Shown one piece after another: positions 1 through 8,154 of a stretch of 64,000 nt of DNA. The position numbers and the translations under genes are program-made. Origin of the DNA: Tenacibaculum skagerrakense (GTDB lineage: Bacteria; Bacteroidota; Bacteroidia; Flavobacteriales; Flavobacteriaceae); assembly GCF_004345825.1 (NCBI RefSeq), contig NZ_SLXM01000001.1, positions 124,001-188,000 on the forward strand, given 5' to 3'. Below the pieces are notes generated by a model. That model was not told where the DNA came from, ran no database searches, and worked only from the letters and a program-made list of their open reading frames with translations. Each line of letters begins with the position of its first letter. Position 1 is the first letter of the stretch.

Positions 1-96
1 GCTAATTTAACTACTAGGATTAATCAATTTTTGAAGGGGATTATATTAACTCTAAATGAATGTGGTAAAGGAGCAGGTTATGCAAAACACCACTAA
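1..96 (+). CDS. Partial small peptide gene, diverged member of the tandem peptide family (5' end outside window)
   Basis: Reading from base 1, 31 codons end at TAA (94-96). The peptide ends in CGKGAGYAKHH, which aligns with CAKGASYAINH of the three complete copies downstream, and the preceding LTTRINQFLKGIILTL matches their LNRLDKAVKSFLVTL in pattern. It therefore looks like an older, diverged paralogue of the same family. The start lies outside the window. A strong hairpin terminator follows at 120-150. Function unknown. Confidence 0.6.
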   Translation, partial: ANLTTRINQFLKGIILTLNECGKGAGYAKHH

Positions 97-119
97 TAAA
101 AGTTAATAGCCAAACAAGG

Positions 120-150
120 AAAGCTGCTTATTTAAAAGCAGCTTTTTTTT
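120..150 (+). terminator. Intrinsic terminator after the diverged peptide gene
   Basis: AAAGCTGC at 120-127 pairs perfectly with GCAGCTTT at 138-145, followed by a T run to 150. The same hairpin design follows the next two copies. Confidence 0.85.
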
Positions 151-201
151 ATGCAGTCATACTAGGTTTCGGAAAATTACATTTCAGATTGCGGATATCC
201 C

Positions 202-233
202 TTTTAATCAAGAAGATACATGCTTTATCTTTG
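202..233 (+). promoter_or_regulatory. Bacteroidota-type promoter of peptide copy 1
   Basis: -7 box TATCTTTG (226-233) matches TAnnTTTG. TTTT at 202-205 lies 20 bases upstream as a weak -33 element. Transcription would start near 240, giving a leader of about 45 bases before the ATG at 285. Confidence 0.65.
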
Positions 234-284
234 TAATGTAATTAACAGACACTACTAACAAACAATATATAAAATATAGGGATT

Positions 285-386
285 ATGACAACATTATTAC
301 TTAACAGATTAGACAAAGCAGTAAAATCATTTTTAGTAACATTAGCAGACTGTGCAATAGGAGCGAGCTACGCTATCAATCACTAG
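285..386 (+). CDS. 33-residue peptide, tandem copy 1, unknown function
   Basis: ATG to TAG encodes a 33-residue peptide beginning MTTLLLNRLDKAV and ending GASYAINH. There is no signal peptide. The middle (about residues 5-22) could form an amphipathic helix with K/R and D on one side, and there is a single Cys near residue 23. Support for real coding: among the three copies, codons 26-32 differ at the third base in every codon without changing an amino acid, and codon 4 varies only between Leu, Ile and Val. This copy has Ile at residue 25 where the other two have Lys. It has its own promoter and terminator. A bacteriocin-like, signalling or type I toxin-like peptide would all fit; I do not recognise the family. 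Confidence 0.7.
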   Translation: MTTLLLNRLDKAVKSFLVTLADCAIGASYAINH

Positions 387-409
387 GAAAAATAAAAATA
401 CAACTCTTA

Positions 410-439
410 AAAGCTGCTTATTTAAAAGCAGCTTTTTTT
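410..439 (+). terminator. Intrinsic terminator after peptide copy 1
   Basis: AAAGCTGC starting at 410 pairs with GCAGCTTT near 428-435, followed by a T run. It is nearly identical to the hairpin at 120-150. Confidence 0.85.
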
Positions 440-490
440 ATGCAGTCATACAAGGTTTCGGAAAATTGCATTTCAGATTGCGGATATCCC

Positions 491-522
491 TTTTAATCAA
501 GAAGATACATGCTTTATCTTTG
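491..522 (+). promoter_or_regulatory. Promoter of peptide copy 2
   Basis: TATCTTTG at 515-522 with TTTT at 491-494, in the same arrangement as copies 1 and 3. Confidence 0.65.
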
Positions 523-572
523 TGATGTAATTAACAGACACTACTAACAAACAATATAAAAATATAGGGATT

Positions 573-674
573 ATGACAACAATATTACTTAACAGATTAG
601 ACAAAGCAGTAAAATCATTTTTAGTAACATTAGCAGACTGTGCAAAAGGAGCGAGCTATGCAATAAACCACTAG
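573..674 (+). CDS. 33-residue peptide, tandem copy 2
   Basis: Same length and layout as copy 1. Residue 4 is Ile and residue 25 is Lys, giving the C-terminal motif CAKGASYAINH. Codons 29-32 (tat gca ata aac) are synonymous with copy 1 (tac gct atc aat), so the amino-acid sequence is retained despite base changes. It has its own promoter (491-522) and terminator (697-726). Function unknown. Confidence 0.7.
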   Translation: MTTILLNRLDKAVKSFLVTLADCAKGASYAINH

Positions 675-696
675 GAGAAATTAAAATTACAACTCT

Positions 697-726
697 TAAA
701 AGCTGCTTAACTAAGCAGCTTTTTTT
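697..726 (+). terminator. Intrinsic terminator after peptide copy 2
   Basis: A shortened version of the same hairpin: AAAAGCTGCTTA pairs with TAAGCAGCTTTT, followed by a T run. Confidence 0.85.
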
Positions 727-782
727 ATGCACTTATTTATAAATACTTTACGGAAAATTGCATTTTAAGTTGCGGATATCCC

Positions 783-814
783 TTTTAATCAAGAAGATAC
801 ATGCTTTATCTTTG
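783..814 (+). promoter_or_regulatory. Promoter of peptide copy 3
   Basis: TATCTTTG at 807-814 with TTTT at 783-786, the same arrangement as in the other two units. Confidence 0.65.
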
Positions 815-863
815 TAAAGTAATTAACAGACACTACTAACAAACAATATAAAATATAGGGATT

Positions 864-965
864 ATGACAACAGTATTACTTAACAGATTAGACAAAGCAG
901 TAAAATCATTTTTAGTAACATTAGCAGACTGTGCAAAAGGCGCAAGTTATGCTATCAATCACTAA
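864..965 (+). CDS. 33-residue peptide, tandem copy 3
   Basis: Same product as copy 2 except for Val at residue 4. Codons 26-28 (ggc gca agt) are synonymous with the other copies (gga gcg agc), and the stop is TAA instead of TAG. It is followed by an unrelated hairpin (993-1022) that also faces the end of the convergent acyl-CoA dehydrogenase gene. Function unknown. Confidence 0.7.
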   Translation: MTTVLLNRLDKAVKSFLVTLADCAKGASYAINH

Positions 966-992
966 AATCACCCCCGAAACTATACACGAATG

Positions 993-1022
993 AGAGTTGC
1001 TTTTATAGCAACTCTTTTTTAT
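993..1022. terminator. Terminator between peptide array and convergent gcdH
   Basis: AGAGTTGC pairs with GCAACTCT around a short loop, with a T run on the plus strand and A-rich sequence before it. It probably serves both convergent transcripts. It overlaps the last codons of the minus-strand gene. Confidence 0.75.
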
Positions 1023-2197
1023 TTAAAAGCATTGAGTCCTGTAATATCTAATCCTGTGATTAGTAGGTGAACGTCATGAGTTCCTTCATACGTAACAACA
1101 CTTTCTAAATTCATTGCATGTCTCATAATAGAATATTCTCCAGAAATACCCATAGCACCCAAAACTTGTCTAGCTTCTCTAGCAATATCTAGCGCCATAG
1201 CAACATTATTTCTTTTTGCCATTGAAATTTGAGCAGAGGTTGCTTTACCTTCATTTTTTAGAACTCCAAGGCGCCAAGTTAGTAATTGTGCTTTGGTAAT
1301 TTCGGTAATCATTTCAGCTAGCTTTTTTTGTTGTAATTGAAACTGTCCGATAGGTTTTCCAAATTGAGTACGTTCTTTAGCATATCGTAAAGCAGTATCA
1401 TAACAATCCATAGCAGCACCAATAGCACCCCAAGCAATTCCGTATCTAGCATTATCCAAACATTTTAAAGGAGCGCTTAATCCTGATTTATTTGGAAGTA
1501 TGTTTTCTTTAGGAACTTTTACATTATCAAAAATTAGCTCACCAGTAATAGAAGCTCTTAACGACCATTTGTTTTTTGTTTCAGGAGTAGAAAACCCTTT
1601 CATTCCTCGTTCTACTAGTAAACCATGAATTCTACCCTCCTCGTTTTTAGCCCAAACAACAGCCACATCACAAATAGGAGCATTAGAAATCCACATTTTT
1701 GAACCATTTAAAAGAAAATGATCTCCCATATCTTTAAATTTGGTTTCCATTCCACCAGGATTAGATCCATGGTTAGGTTCTGTTAAACCGAAACTCCCAA
1801 TCCATTCACCTGAAGCTAATTTTGGTAAATATTTTTTACGTTGTTCTTCGTTTCCGTAGTTATAAATAGGTCCCATTACCAACGATGTTTGAACCGAAGC
1901 AGTAGATCTAATTCCACTATCTCCACGTTCTAATTCTTGCATAATTAACCCGTACGAAATTTGATCTAAACCAGCACCACCATAGGCTTCAGGAATATAA
2001 GAACCAAAAGCTCCCACTTCTGCAAGTCCGCCAACTAAACTCTTAGGAAATTCCGATCGTTGTGCGTATTCTTCAATAATTGGAGATAGATATTTTTTAA
2101 CCCAATCTCTAGCAGTATTTCTAACTAATTTGTGTTCATCGGTTAAAAGGTCATCTAATTGGTAATAATCAGGTGCTTGAAATAAGTCTGGTTTCAT
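1019..2197 (-). CDS. gcdH: Glutaryl-CoA dehydrogenase (acyl-CoA dehydrogenase family)
   Basis: A 392-residue FAD enzyme of the acyl-CoA dehydrogenase family, the normal length. It would oxidise and decarboxylate glutaryl-CoA to crotonyl-CoA in lysine/tryptophan breakdown. Visible features are the FAD/substrate motif FGLTEPNHGSNPGG in the middle domain and the C-terminal catalytic-base motif TYEGTHDVH, with Glu near residue 371. TYEGTHD is typical of glutaryl-CoA dehydrogenases, as opposed to short-chain acyl-CoA dehydrogenases. The gene stands alone on the minus strand, divergent from rnpA and convergent with the peptide array. A related acyl-CoA dehydrogenase specificity cannot be excluded. 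Confidence 0.85.
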   Translation of the reverse strand: MKPDLFQAPDYYQLDDLLTDEHKLVRNTARDWVKKYLSPIIEEYAQRSEFPKSLVGGLAEVGAFGSYIPEAYGGAGLDQISYGLIMQELERGDSGIRSTASVQTSLVMGPIYNYGNEEQRKKYLPKLASGEWIGSFGLTEPNHGSNPGGMETKFKDMGDHFLLNGSKMWISNAPICDVAVVWAKNEEGRIHGLLVERGMKGFSTPETKNKWSLRASITGELIFDNVKVPKENILPNKSGLSAPLKCLDNARYGIAWGAIGAAMDCYDTALRYAKERTQFGKPIGQFQLQQKKLAEMITEITKAQLLTWRLGVLKNEGKATSAQISMAKRNNVAMALDIAREARQVLGAMGISGEYSIMRHAMNLESVVTYEGTHDVHLLITGLDITGLNAFK

Positions 2198-2251
2198 AAA
2201 AATGCTTTCCTCAAAAATAAGTAAAAAATCAAATGATAGCTTTAGTTTACG

Positions 2252-2259
2252 TATGTTTG
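2252..2259 (+). promoter_or_regulatory. -7 promoter box upstream of rnpA
   Basis: TATGTTTG matches TAnnTTTG. It lies 6 bases before the ATG at 2265, so the transcript would start almost at that codon. Longer upstream readings of the gene would fall in or before the promoter. Confidence 0.45.
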
Positions 2260-2264
2260 TAGTA

Positions 2265-2648
2265 ATGAAATTTACACTAGGTAAAGAAGAAAGACTAAAA
2301 AGCAGAAAACTAATTGGAAGGCTTTACACGGAGGGAGAAACAATTAAAAAATTTCCCTTACGAATGGTTTATTTACAAACGGAACATACTTCAAAATATC
2401 CTGTTCAAATGGGAGTTTCAGTTCCTAAAAGATTATTTAAAAAAGCTGTAGATAGAAATAGAATTAAACGTTTATTAAGAGAATCGTATCGTTTACAAAA
2501 GGAAATAGTTTATTCAGAAGTTGATAAACCCTATGTGTTTATGATTTCTTATCTTGCAAAGGAGGAGTTGAAATATGCCGAAATTGAAGGTAAAATGAAA
2601 AAATTATTAACTTTATTTATAGAAAAAACAGCTAAAAATGAAGAATAA
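2265..2648 (+). CDS. rnpA: Ribonuclease P protein component
   Basis: A 127-residue basic protein, the protein subunit of RNase P, which assists the catalytic RNA in trimming the 5' leader of tRNA precursors. It opens MKFTLGKEERL and contains the family's RNR signature in DRNRIKRLLRES. The frame is open upstream to 2202, but homologous sequence begins at the ATG at 2265 and a -7 box sits at 2252-2259, so I chose this start. The end overlaps the downstream protease gene by 11 bases, indicating coupled expression. rpmH is not adjacent, unlike in many bacteria. Confidence 0.92.
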   Translation: MKFTLGKEERLKSRKLIGRLYTEGETIKKFPLRMVYLQTEHTSKYPVQMGVSVPKRLFKKAVDRNRIKRLLRESYRLQKEIVYSEVDKPYVFMISYLAKEELKYAEIEGKMKKLLTLFIEKTAKNEE

Positions 2649-4269
2649 AAAACACATACTAGCATTAGTTGTTACCGTAGTTATAGTTTCTTTTTCGTTT
2701 CAAGATCGTTTTTTTGAAATAGCGAAACAAATTCAGATATATAATAATTTATATAAAACACTGAACATAAATTATATAGATGAATTAAATCAAGGAGACT
2801 TAACCGCAAAAGCAATAAACAATACACTTGAAAACTTAGATCCTTACACACGGTTTTATAATGAACAACAAGTAGAGGATGCTAAAATTAGAAGAGAAGG
2901 TGAATATGGAGGTATAGGAATTTCATCAAAATACACCAAAAAAGGAATTATAATTGTTTCAATAAAAGAAGGATTTCCGGCAGATAAGTCTGGATTAAAA
3001 GTAGGAGATATTATTACGGTTGTGAATAATCAAAACCTTGCTGAATTAGAAAGAGAGCAATTATCACAAGTATTAAAAGGAACACCAGGAACTCCAATTA
3101 CGTTAAAAATAGAAAGAGGAAATAAAACTCTTGATTTTGGATTAAAGTTAGACCAAATTATAGATGATCCTGTTCCTTTTTATGATATGATTAATGAAGA
3201 TACTGGATATGTAGTGTTAACTCGATTTACCGTTCGTAGAGCTACCGATGGTGTTAAAAATGCTATTGAAAAACTAAAAGAAAAAGGAATGAAGAAGTTA
3301 GTATTTGACTTGCGTAGTAACCCAGGAGGATCCTTATTTGATGCAGTAAATATTACTAATTTATTTATTCCTACAGGAAAAAAAGTAGTAGATACGAGAG
3401 GAAAAACTAAGAAAAACTCTAGAACGTATAGAACAAACCAAGCACCCTTAGATACTGAAATGCCCGTAGTGGTTTTAATTGACGGTAGATCGGCTTCTGC
3501 ATCAGAAATTGTCTCTGGAGCATTGCAAGATTATGACCGAGCAGTAATTATGGGGCAACGCTCTTTTGGTAAAGGATTAGTTCAACGTTATTTTGATTTG
3601 AGTTACGGAACCCAAATGAAGGCAACGATTTCTAAATATTATACGCCAAGTGGTAGATGTATTCAGGAGCTAGATTATGCCAATCGTGATCCAAAAACTG
3701 GTGAAGTTCCAAAATTCTCAGACAATATAGTTAACTCGTTTACTACAACTAACGGTAGAACGGTAAAAGATGGCGGAGGTGTTACACCAGATGTTGTTAT
3801 CAATATAACAGAAAAAACAGATGAAACTAAGAAGTTGTTAAGTTCTTCTGCTATTTTTGATTTTGCTACCAACTATGTACGAAAGAATACAAAACCTACT
3901 CTCAATACAATTTCATTTGGAGATGCTGAGTTTACAAGTTTTAAAAATTATTTAAAAACTCAGGATACAACATTTACTAGTAAGCAAGAAAGCTTATTTA
4001 AAGAAGCTTACAAAAGCGTAAATAATAACAAAGCAATTGCAGCAGAATATAAAAAATTACAGGAAGAGATAGAGAATCAAAAAATAGACGCAATTTCAAC
4101 AAATAAAGATATTGTAATGTCTGAAATTCAAGATGAGATTTTAGAACAATATTTTTACAAAAAAGGAGTATATCAATATCATTTAAAAAACGACGCTACC
4201 ATAAAACAAGCTGTAGAATTACTAAACGATTCTAATCGTTATCAAAAAATATTAGCAAACGGAAAGTAA
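2638..4269 (+). CDS. ctpA: C-terminal processing peptidase, S41 family, with PDZ domain
   Basis: A 543-residue exported serine protease. An N-terminal hydrophobic segment (about residues 6-22) serves as signal or anchor. A PDZ domain (about 85-170) contains GEYGGIGI and the S41 catalytic core follows. The nucleophile lies in SASASE (about 285-290) and the catalytic Lys in FGKGLVQ (Lys312). Members cleave the C-terminal tails of envelope proteins in the periplasm. The start overlaps rnpA by 11 bases and the next gene follows after 4 bases, so these form an operon. Confidence 0.9.
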   Translation: MKNKKHILALVVTVVIVSFSFQDRFFEIAKQIQIYNNLYKTLNINYIDELNQGDLTAKAINNTLENLDPYTRFYNEQQVEDAKIRREGEYGGIGISSKYTKKGIIIVSIKEGFPADKSGLKVGDIITVVNNQNLAELEREQLSQVLKGTPGTPITLKIERGNKTLDFGLKLDQIIDDPVPFYDMINEDTGYVVLTRFTVRRATDGVKNAIEKLKEKGMKKLVFDLRSNPGGSLFDAVNITNLFIPTGKKVVDTRGKTKKNSRTYRTNQAPLDTEMPVVVLIDGRSASASEIVSGALQDYDRAVIMGQRSFGKGLVQRYFDLSYGTQMKATISKYYTPSGRCIQELDYANRDPKTGEVPKFSDNIVNSFTTTNGRTVKDGGGVTPDVVINITEKTDETKKLLSSSAIFDFATNYVRKNTKPTLNTISFGDAEFTSFKNYLKTQDTTFTSKQESLFKEAYKSVNNNKAIAAEYKKLQEEIENQKIDAISTNKDIVMSEIQDEILEQYFYKKGVYQYHLKNDATIKQAVELLNDSNRYQKILANGK

Positions 4270-4273
4270 ACAT

Positions 4274-5950
4274 ATGATCAAAGTATATAAAGAACGAACA
4301 AGAGCTCAAGAGTCAACAAATGCGATAGAAAGATTATACATTTCTATGCGTCACTTATTTAGTAGAGGTTTTTATAAACCAATGGGAGTTTCTGGAGAAA
4401 CATTACGTAAATCACTGTTGTTATTACGACCTGAGATTTATGGTTCAATTGCTGAGGAAAAAATAGAATTAAACGGATTAACCTATGTAATTGAACGTTT
4501 ACCTGAAGGAATAGAAGAATGTCAGTTTATAAACTTAACATCTGATGAAGGATACAGAAGTTCACATTTTAAATGTATAGTTCCTCCTAAAAGAAGGAGA
4601 AATTGTTATAGAATAGACAAAGATCAAATGAATATTGAGATTACGCGTGGAAGATCTGATATTTATGATATTCTTACTCACCTTACTTTTTTGTTTATTG
4701 AGTCTCATAAAATAAAAGAAAGAGTACTACTAGATGATACAGGAAAGACCACAAGAGAGTGGGAGAACCTAGAAGAAGTAGTAATACACAATAAGATTTT
4801 ATCTGATAAAGAGAAAGATGTATTAATTGTTCATTTGGGAAGTATTCTTGGAAGAACATATGATGAGGTGTATCAATCCTATAATACATTTTCTACAGAA
4901 GAAAATCCACAACGTTTTTTCCACTTAATTTATTGGTTAGGAAAACTGGCTATTAATGAAGAGTTACATGATAAAAAAAGATCTATTCGATTTAGCTCTA
5001 TATTATCAGAAGAAATTGGAAGACACTACCATGGAGAAACATGGGCAAACGATATTAAAAAAGTACTTTTAAACGAAGGCTTAATCAACAGACCAATTCA
5101 TATTATTAGTGCTAACATGCACAGTGTGCTTAATTCTATTTACGCAAAGCATGCTATTCCAAAAGAAGCCAAAAACAAACAAGGTTTTTCATTGTTTGAA
5201 TTATTGAGTAATGCCAATAGTAAAACACTTCAAACGGCGGTTAAAAACTTTGCTTCTAAAAACGGGTTGATTTACATAAAAGATGAATCAGGTACAAATA
5301 TTAACGTTCAGGTAATTGACACAGGTAAAATTTCATTTGATTCTGACTTAATTTCAAAAGATACTGCCGAGAACAAGCCTGTAATTATTGTTATGGATTA
5401 TGCTTTTGGAGAGCAGGCTTACGAAACCATGGACGAGTTATTAAAACCATATAAAGAAGAAGGAAATGTTCATCACTTAAATGTTGAATCGGTTTCGATT
5501 ATGGGGAAAGCAGGAATTTTAGAAGGAGGTAAAGGAGACATCATGATTCCTTCTTCACACATTTTTGAAGGAACTGCAGATAATTATCCGTTTCAAAATG
5601 AATTAACCAAAGAAGATTTAGAAGGTTTTGGAGTAAAAGTGTTTGATGGAAGTATGGTTACTGTGTTAGGAACCTCACTTCAAAATAAAGATCTTTTAAA
5701 GTTTTTCCACGACTCTACTTGGAATGTAATCGGATTAGAAATGGAAGGAGCACACTACCAAAAAGCAATTCAATCTGCATCTAGAATTCGAGGAAATATC
5801 AGTGAAAAGGTAAAGGTAAGATATGCATATTATGCATCGGATAATCCATTAGAAACAGGGGCTACTTTAGCGTCCGGAGGTTTAGGAATGAGTGGTGTAA
5901 CACCAACATATGCAATTACACAAAAAATCCTTGAACAAATATTAAAATAA
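4274..5950 (+). CDS. Conserved Bacteroidota protein of unknown function (possibly DUF6909)
   Basis: 558 residues, soluble, no signal peptide. I recall this family in Bacteroidota as DUF6909, but cannot confirm it. The C-terminal third contains VSIMGKAGIL and GLEMEGAHY, the latter resembling the conserved glutamate segment of nucleoside phosphorylases, so a nucleoside/nucleotide-binding fold is possible there. The N-terminal half shows nothing I recognise apart from a positively charged patch (PPKRRRN). It sits in the rnpA-ctpA operon, 4 bases after ctpA and 6 bases before the polysaccharide cluster. Role unknown. Confidence 0.5.
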   Translation: MIKVYKERTRAQESTNAIERLYISMRHLFSRGFYKPMGVSGETLRKSLLLLRPEIYGSIAEEKIELNGLTYVIERLPEGIEECQFINLTSDEGYRSSHFKCIVPPKRRRNCYRIDKDQMNIEITRGRSDIYDILTHLTFLFIESHKIKERVLLDDTGKTTREWENLEEVVIHNKILSDKEKDVLIVHLGSILGRTYDEVYQSYNTFSTEENPQRFFHLIYWLGKLAINEELHDKKRSIRFSSILSEEIGRHYHGETWANDIKKVLLNEGLINRPIHIISANMHSVLNSIYAKHAIPKEAKNKQGFSLFELLSNANSKTLQTAVKNFASKNGLIYIKDESGTNINVQVIDTGKISFDSDLISKDTAENKPVIIVMDYAFGEQAYETMDELLKPYKEEGNVHHLNVESVSIMGKAGILEGGKGDIMIPSSHIFEGTADNYPFQNELTKEDLEGFGVKVFDGSMVTVLGTSLQNKDLLKFFHDSTWNVIGLEMEGAHYQKAIQSASRIRGNISEKVKVRYAYYASDNPLETGATLASGGLGMSGVTPTYAITQKILEQILK

Positions 5951-5956
5951 GCAAAG

Positions 5957-7000
5957 ATGTCAAAACAAGTAAAAGAGAACGAAGAAGTTGACTTAGGCTC
6001 TTTGTTTGTAATCATAGGAAAAGGTTTTAATAAACTATTTACATCTATAGGAAATCTTTTTAAGAAGTTGTTTTATATTCTAATAGAAGCTTTACTCTTC
6101 TTAAAATCAAATATTATTAAGTTAGGAATTGCAGCAATTGTGGCTGGTTTACTCGGTTTATTTCTAGAATATAAAACGGGAACAAAATACGAGTCTAGTA
6201 TATATGTAAAACCGAACTTTAATAGCGCCAGACAGCTTTATCATAATATTCAATATTATGATGATTTAGTAAAGCAAGAGAATTTCAATAGTTTATCAAA
6301 GATTTTTAATATTTCTGAACAAGAAGCTAGAAGTTTGAAAAAATTTACCATTAGCCCTGTTCTTAATGAGAATGATATATTAACATCATTTGATGATTTG
6401 ATAAAATCTATTGATACAGCATCCGTGAAAAGTTATTCATATGAAAAATTTAAGCGAAACTTTACTGAATTTGATTATAAAACACATCAAATTTCAGTGA
6501 TTTCATTAAAAAATGATATTTTTTCTAGTTTAAGTGTTCCTATTATTTCTTCAATTATTAACAATGATTACTTTAAGAATTTAAAAGTTAATAAAAAAGA
6601 AAATTTAAGAAGAACGGATGCATTACTTCAAAAAAACTTGCAACAAACAGATTCTCTTCTTGAATTATACAAACAAGTTTTATTAGAAGAAGCTAAAAAA
6701 GTCAGCGGAGGTACAACAATTGATTTAGGACAAAATAATAAGAGTTCAGATAAAGAGTTAAAATTGTTCGACACTAGTTTACGATTAAATGAAAAATTAA
6801 TTGATGTGAACGATGATTTATCTGAAAAGTCTGAAGTTATAAATATTGTTTCTAATTTTCAGCCGATAGGTCATAAAGTAAGAGAAATAGAAAAAAATAA
6901 AGGATTTCAATTTGCTCTAGTTGGTTTTGGACTTATGATAATAGGTTTATTACTTATAAAATTAAACGCGTATCTAGAATCATATAAAGTCAAAAAATAA
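5957..7000 (+). CDS. Wzz-like chain-length determinant / polysaccharide co-polymerase candidate
   Basis: A 347-residue inner-membrane protein with one membrane segment near the N terminus (about 53-71) and one near the C terminus (about 316-335), enclosing a large, partly coiled-coil domain. This is the topology of polysaccharide co-polymerases such as Wzz, which set O-antigen or capsule chain length. The sequence itself is not clearly Wzz, so the call rests on topology and position at the head of the polysaccharide cluster. It follows the previous gene by 6 bases. Confidence 0.5.
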   Translation: MSKQVKENEEVDLGSLFVIIGKGFNKLFTSIGNLFKKLFYILIEALLFLKSNIIKLGIAAIVAGLLGLFLEYKTGTKYESSIYVKPNFNSARQLYHNIQYYDDLVKQENFNSLSKIFNISEQEARSLKKFTISPVLNENDILTSFDDLIKSIDTASVKSYSYEKFKRNFTEFDYKTHQISVISLKNDIFSSLSVPIISSIINNDYFKNLKVNKKENLRRTDALLQKNLQQTDSLLELYKQVLLEEAKKVSGGTTIDLGQNNKSSDKELKLFDTSLRLNEKLIDVNDDLSEKSEVINIVSNFQPIGHKVREIEKNKGFQFALVGFGLMIIGLLLIKLNAYLESYKVKK

Positions 7001-7038
7001 ACCTATATAAATTAAGGTAGTATACTAATCAGAATAAC

Positions 7039-8154
7039 ATGAAAAAGGTAGCTTTAATAACAGGAATTACAGGGCAAGATGGTGCATATTTAGCTGAACT
7101 TTTATTAGAAAAAGGATATATTGTTCATGGTATAAAAAGAAGAGCGTCAAGTTTTAATACACAACGTATAGATCATTTATACCAAGATCCACATATAGCA
7201 AATAGAAATCTTATTCTTCATTATGGAGACATGACGGATGGCACAAATCTTATCAGAATACTTCAAGAAGTTCAACCAGATGAGATTTACAATTTGGCTG
7301 CAATGAGTCATGTCCATGTTTCTTTTGAAACACCTGAGTATACAGCCAATGTAGATGGTTTAGGAACGCTACGTTTATTAGAGGCAATTCGAATTTTAAA
7401 GCTTGAAAATAAAACTAAAATTTACCAAGCTTCTACTTCGGAATTGTATGGAAAAGTTCAAGAAGTACCACAAACTGAAACAACACCTTTTTATCCAAGA
7501 AGTCCGTATGGAGTGGCAAAAATGTATGCCTATTGGATAACCGTTAACTACAGAGAAGCCTATAATATTTTTGGATGTAACGGAATTTTATTCAATCATG
7601 AGTCTCCTATTCGTGGAGAAACTTTTGTAACACGTAAAATTACAAGAGCCGTTTCAAAAATTGCTTATGGACTTCAAGATAAATTATACTTAGGAAATTT
7701 AAACGCTCAGAGAGATTGGGGACATGCAAAAGATTATGTTCGCATGATGTGGATGATTTTACAAGCAGACAAGCCTGAAGATTGGGTAATAGCAACTGGT
7801 AAAACAACTACAGTTAGAGATTTTGTACGAATGGCATTTAATGAAATTGGCGTTGAATTGTCTTTTGAAGGAGAAGGTAAAGATGAAAAAGGAATCATAA
7901 AGTCTTGTAATAACCCGGATTTTAATTTGGAAACAGGGAAAGAAGTTGTTTGTATTGATCCACATTATTATCGTCCTACAGAAGTTGACTTACTAATCGG
8001 AGATGCCTCAAAAGCAAAAGAAAAACTAGGTTGGGTTCCAGAATATACGTTGGAAGATATGGTAAAGGAAATGATGGAAAGCGATTTAAAATTAATGGAA
8101 CGAGAAACCTATTTACAAAGAGGAGGGCACGATATTTTGAATAATTATGAATAA
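7039..8154 (+). CDS. gmd: GDP-mannose 4,6-dehydratase
   Basis: A 371-residue short-chain dehydrogenase/epimerase-type enzyme that converts GDP-mannose to GDP-4-keto-6-deoxymannose, the first step to GDP-L-fucose. It has the NADP-binding motif [14 protein letters not shown] at the N terminus, TSELYGK, and the YxxxK active site in [24 protein letters not shown] and GHAKDYV are characteristic of Gmd. Full length. It overlaps the next gene, GDP-fucose synthase, by 8 bases, so the two sequential enzymes are translationally coupled. Confidence 0.96.
   Translation: MKKVALITGITGQDGAYLAELLLEKGYIVHGIKRRASSFNTQRIDHLYQDPHIANRNLILHYGDMTDGTNLIRILQEVQPDEIYNLAAMSHVHVSFETPEYTANVDGLGTLRLLEAIRILKLENKTKIYQASTSELYGKVQEVPQTETTPFYPRSPYGVAKMYAYWITVNYREAYNIFGCNGILFNHESPIRGETFVTRKITRAVSKIAYGLQDKLYLGNLNAQRDWGHAKDYVRMMWMILQADKPEDWVIATGKTTTVRDFVRMAFNEIGVELSFEGEGKDEKGIIKSCNNPDFNLETGKEVVCIDPHYYRPTEVDLLIGDASKAKEKLGWVPEYTLEDMVKEMMESDLKLMERETYLQRGGHDILNNYE

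Larger units (their letters stand above)
151..990 (+). repeat. Tandem direct repeats of about 290 bp, three units
   Basis: Three units with start-to-start spacings of 288 and 291 bp (ATGs at 285, 573 and 864). Each unit carries the same promoter, a nearly identical leader of about 45 bases, a 33-codon gene and a hairpin terminator (the last one differs in sequence). The promoter, the leader and codons 5-24 are almost invariant, while the last gene codons differ synonymously. This suggests duplication followed by partial homogenisation of the 5' part. Confidence 0.9.

Noticed and set aside
1..1000. CRISPR-like or satellite repeat array at the start of the window
   Set aside because: Units are about 290 bp, with promoter, coding frame and terminator in each. 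Repeat length and spacing do not fit CRISPR, and synonymous changes show coding.
3675..3872. Antisense frames inside ctpA and many other genes
   Set aside because: They lie wholly within well-supported genes in other frames, show no family motifs and have composition typical of reverse-strand shadows.
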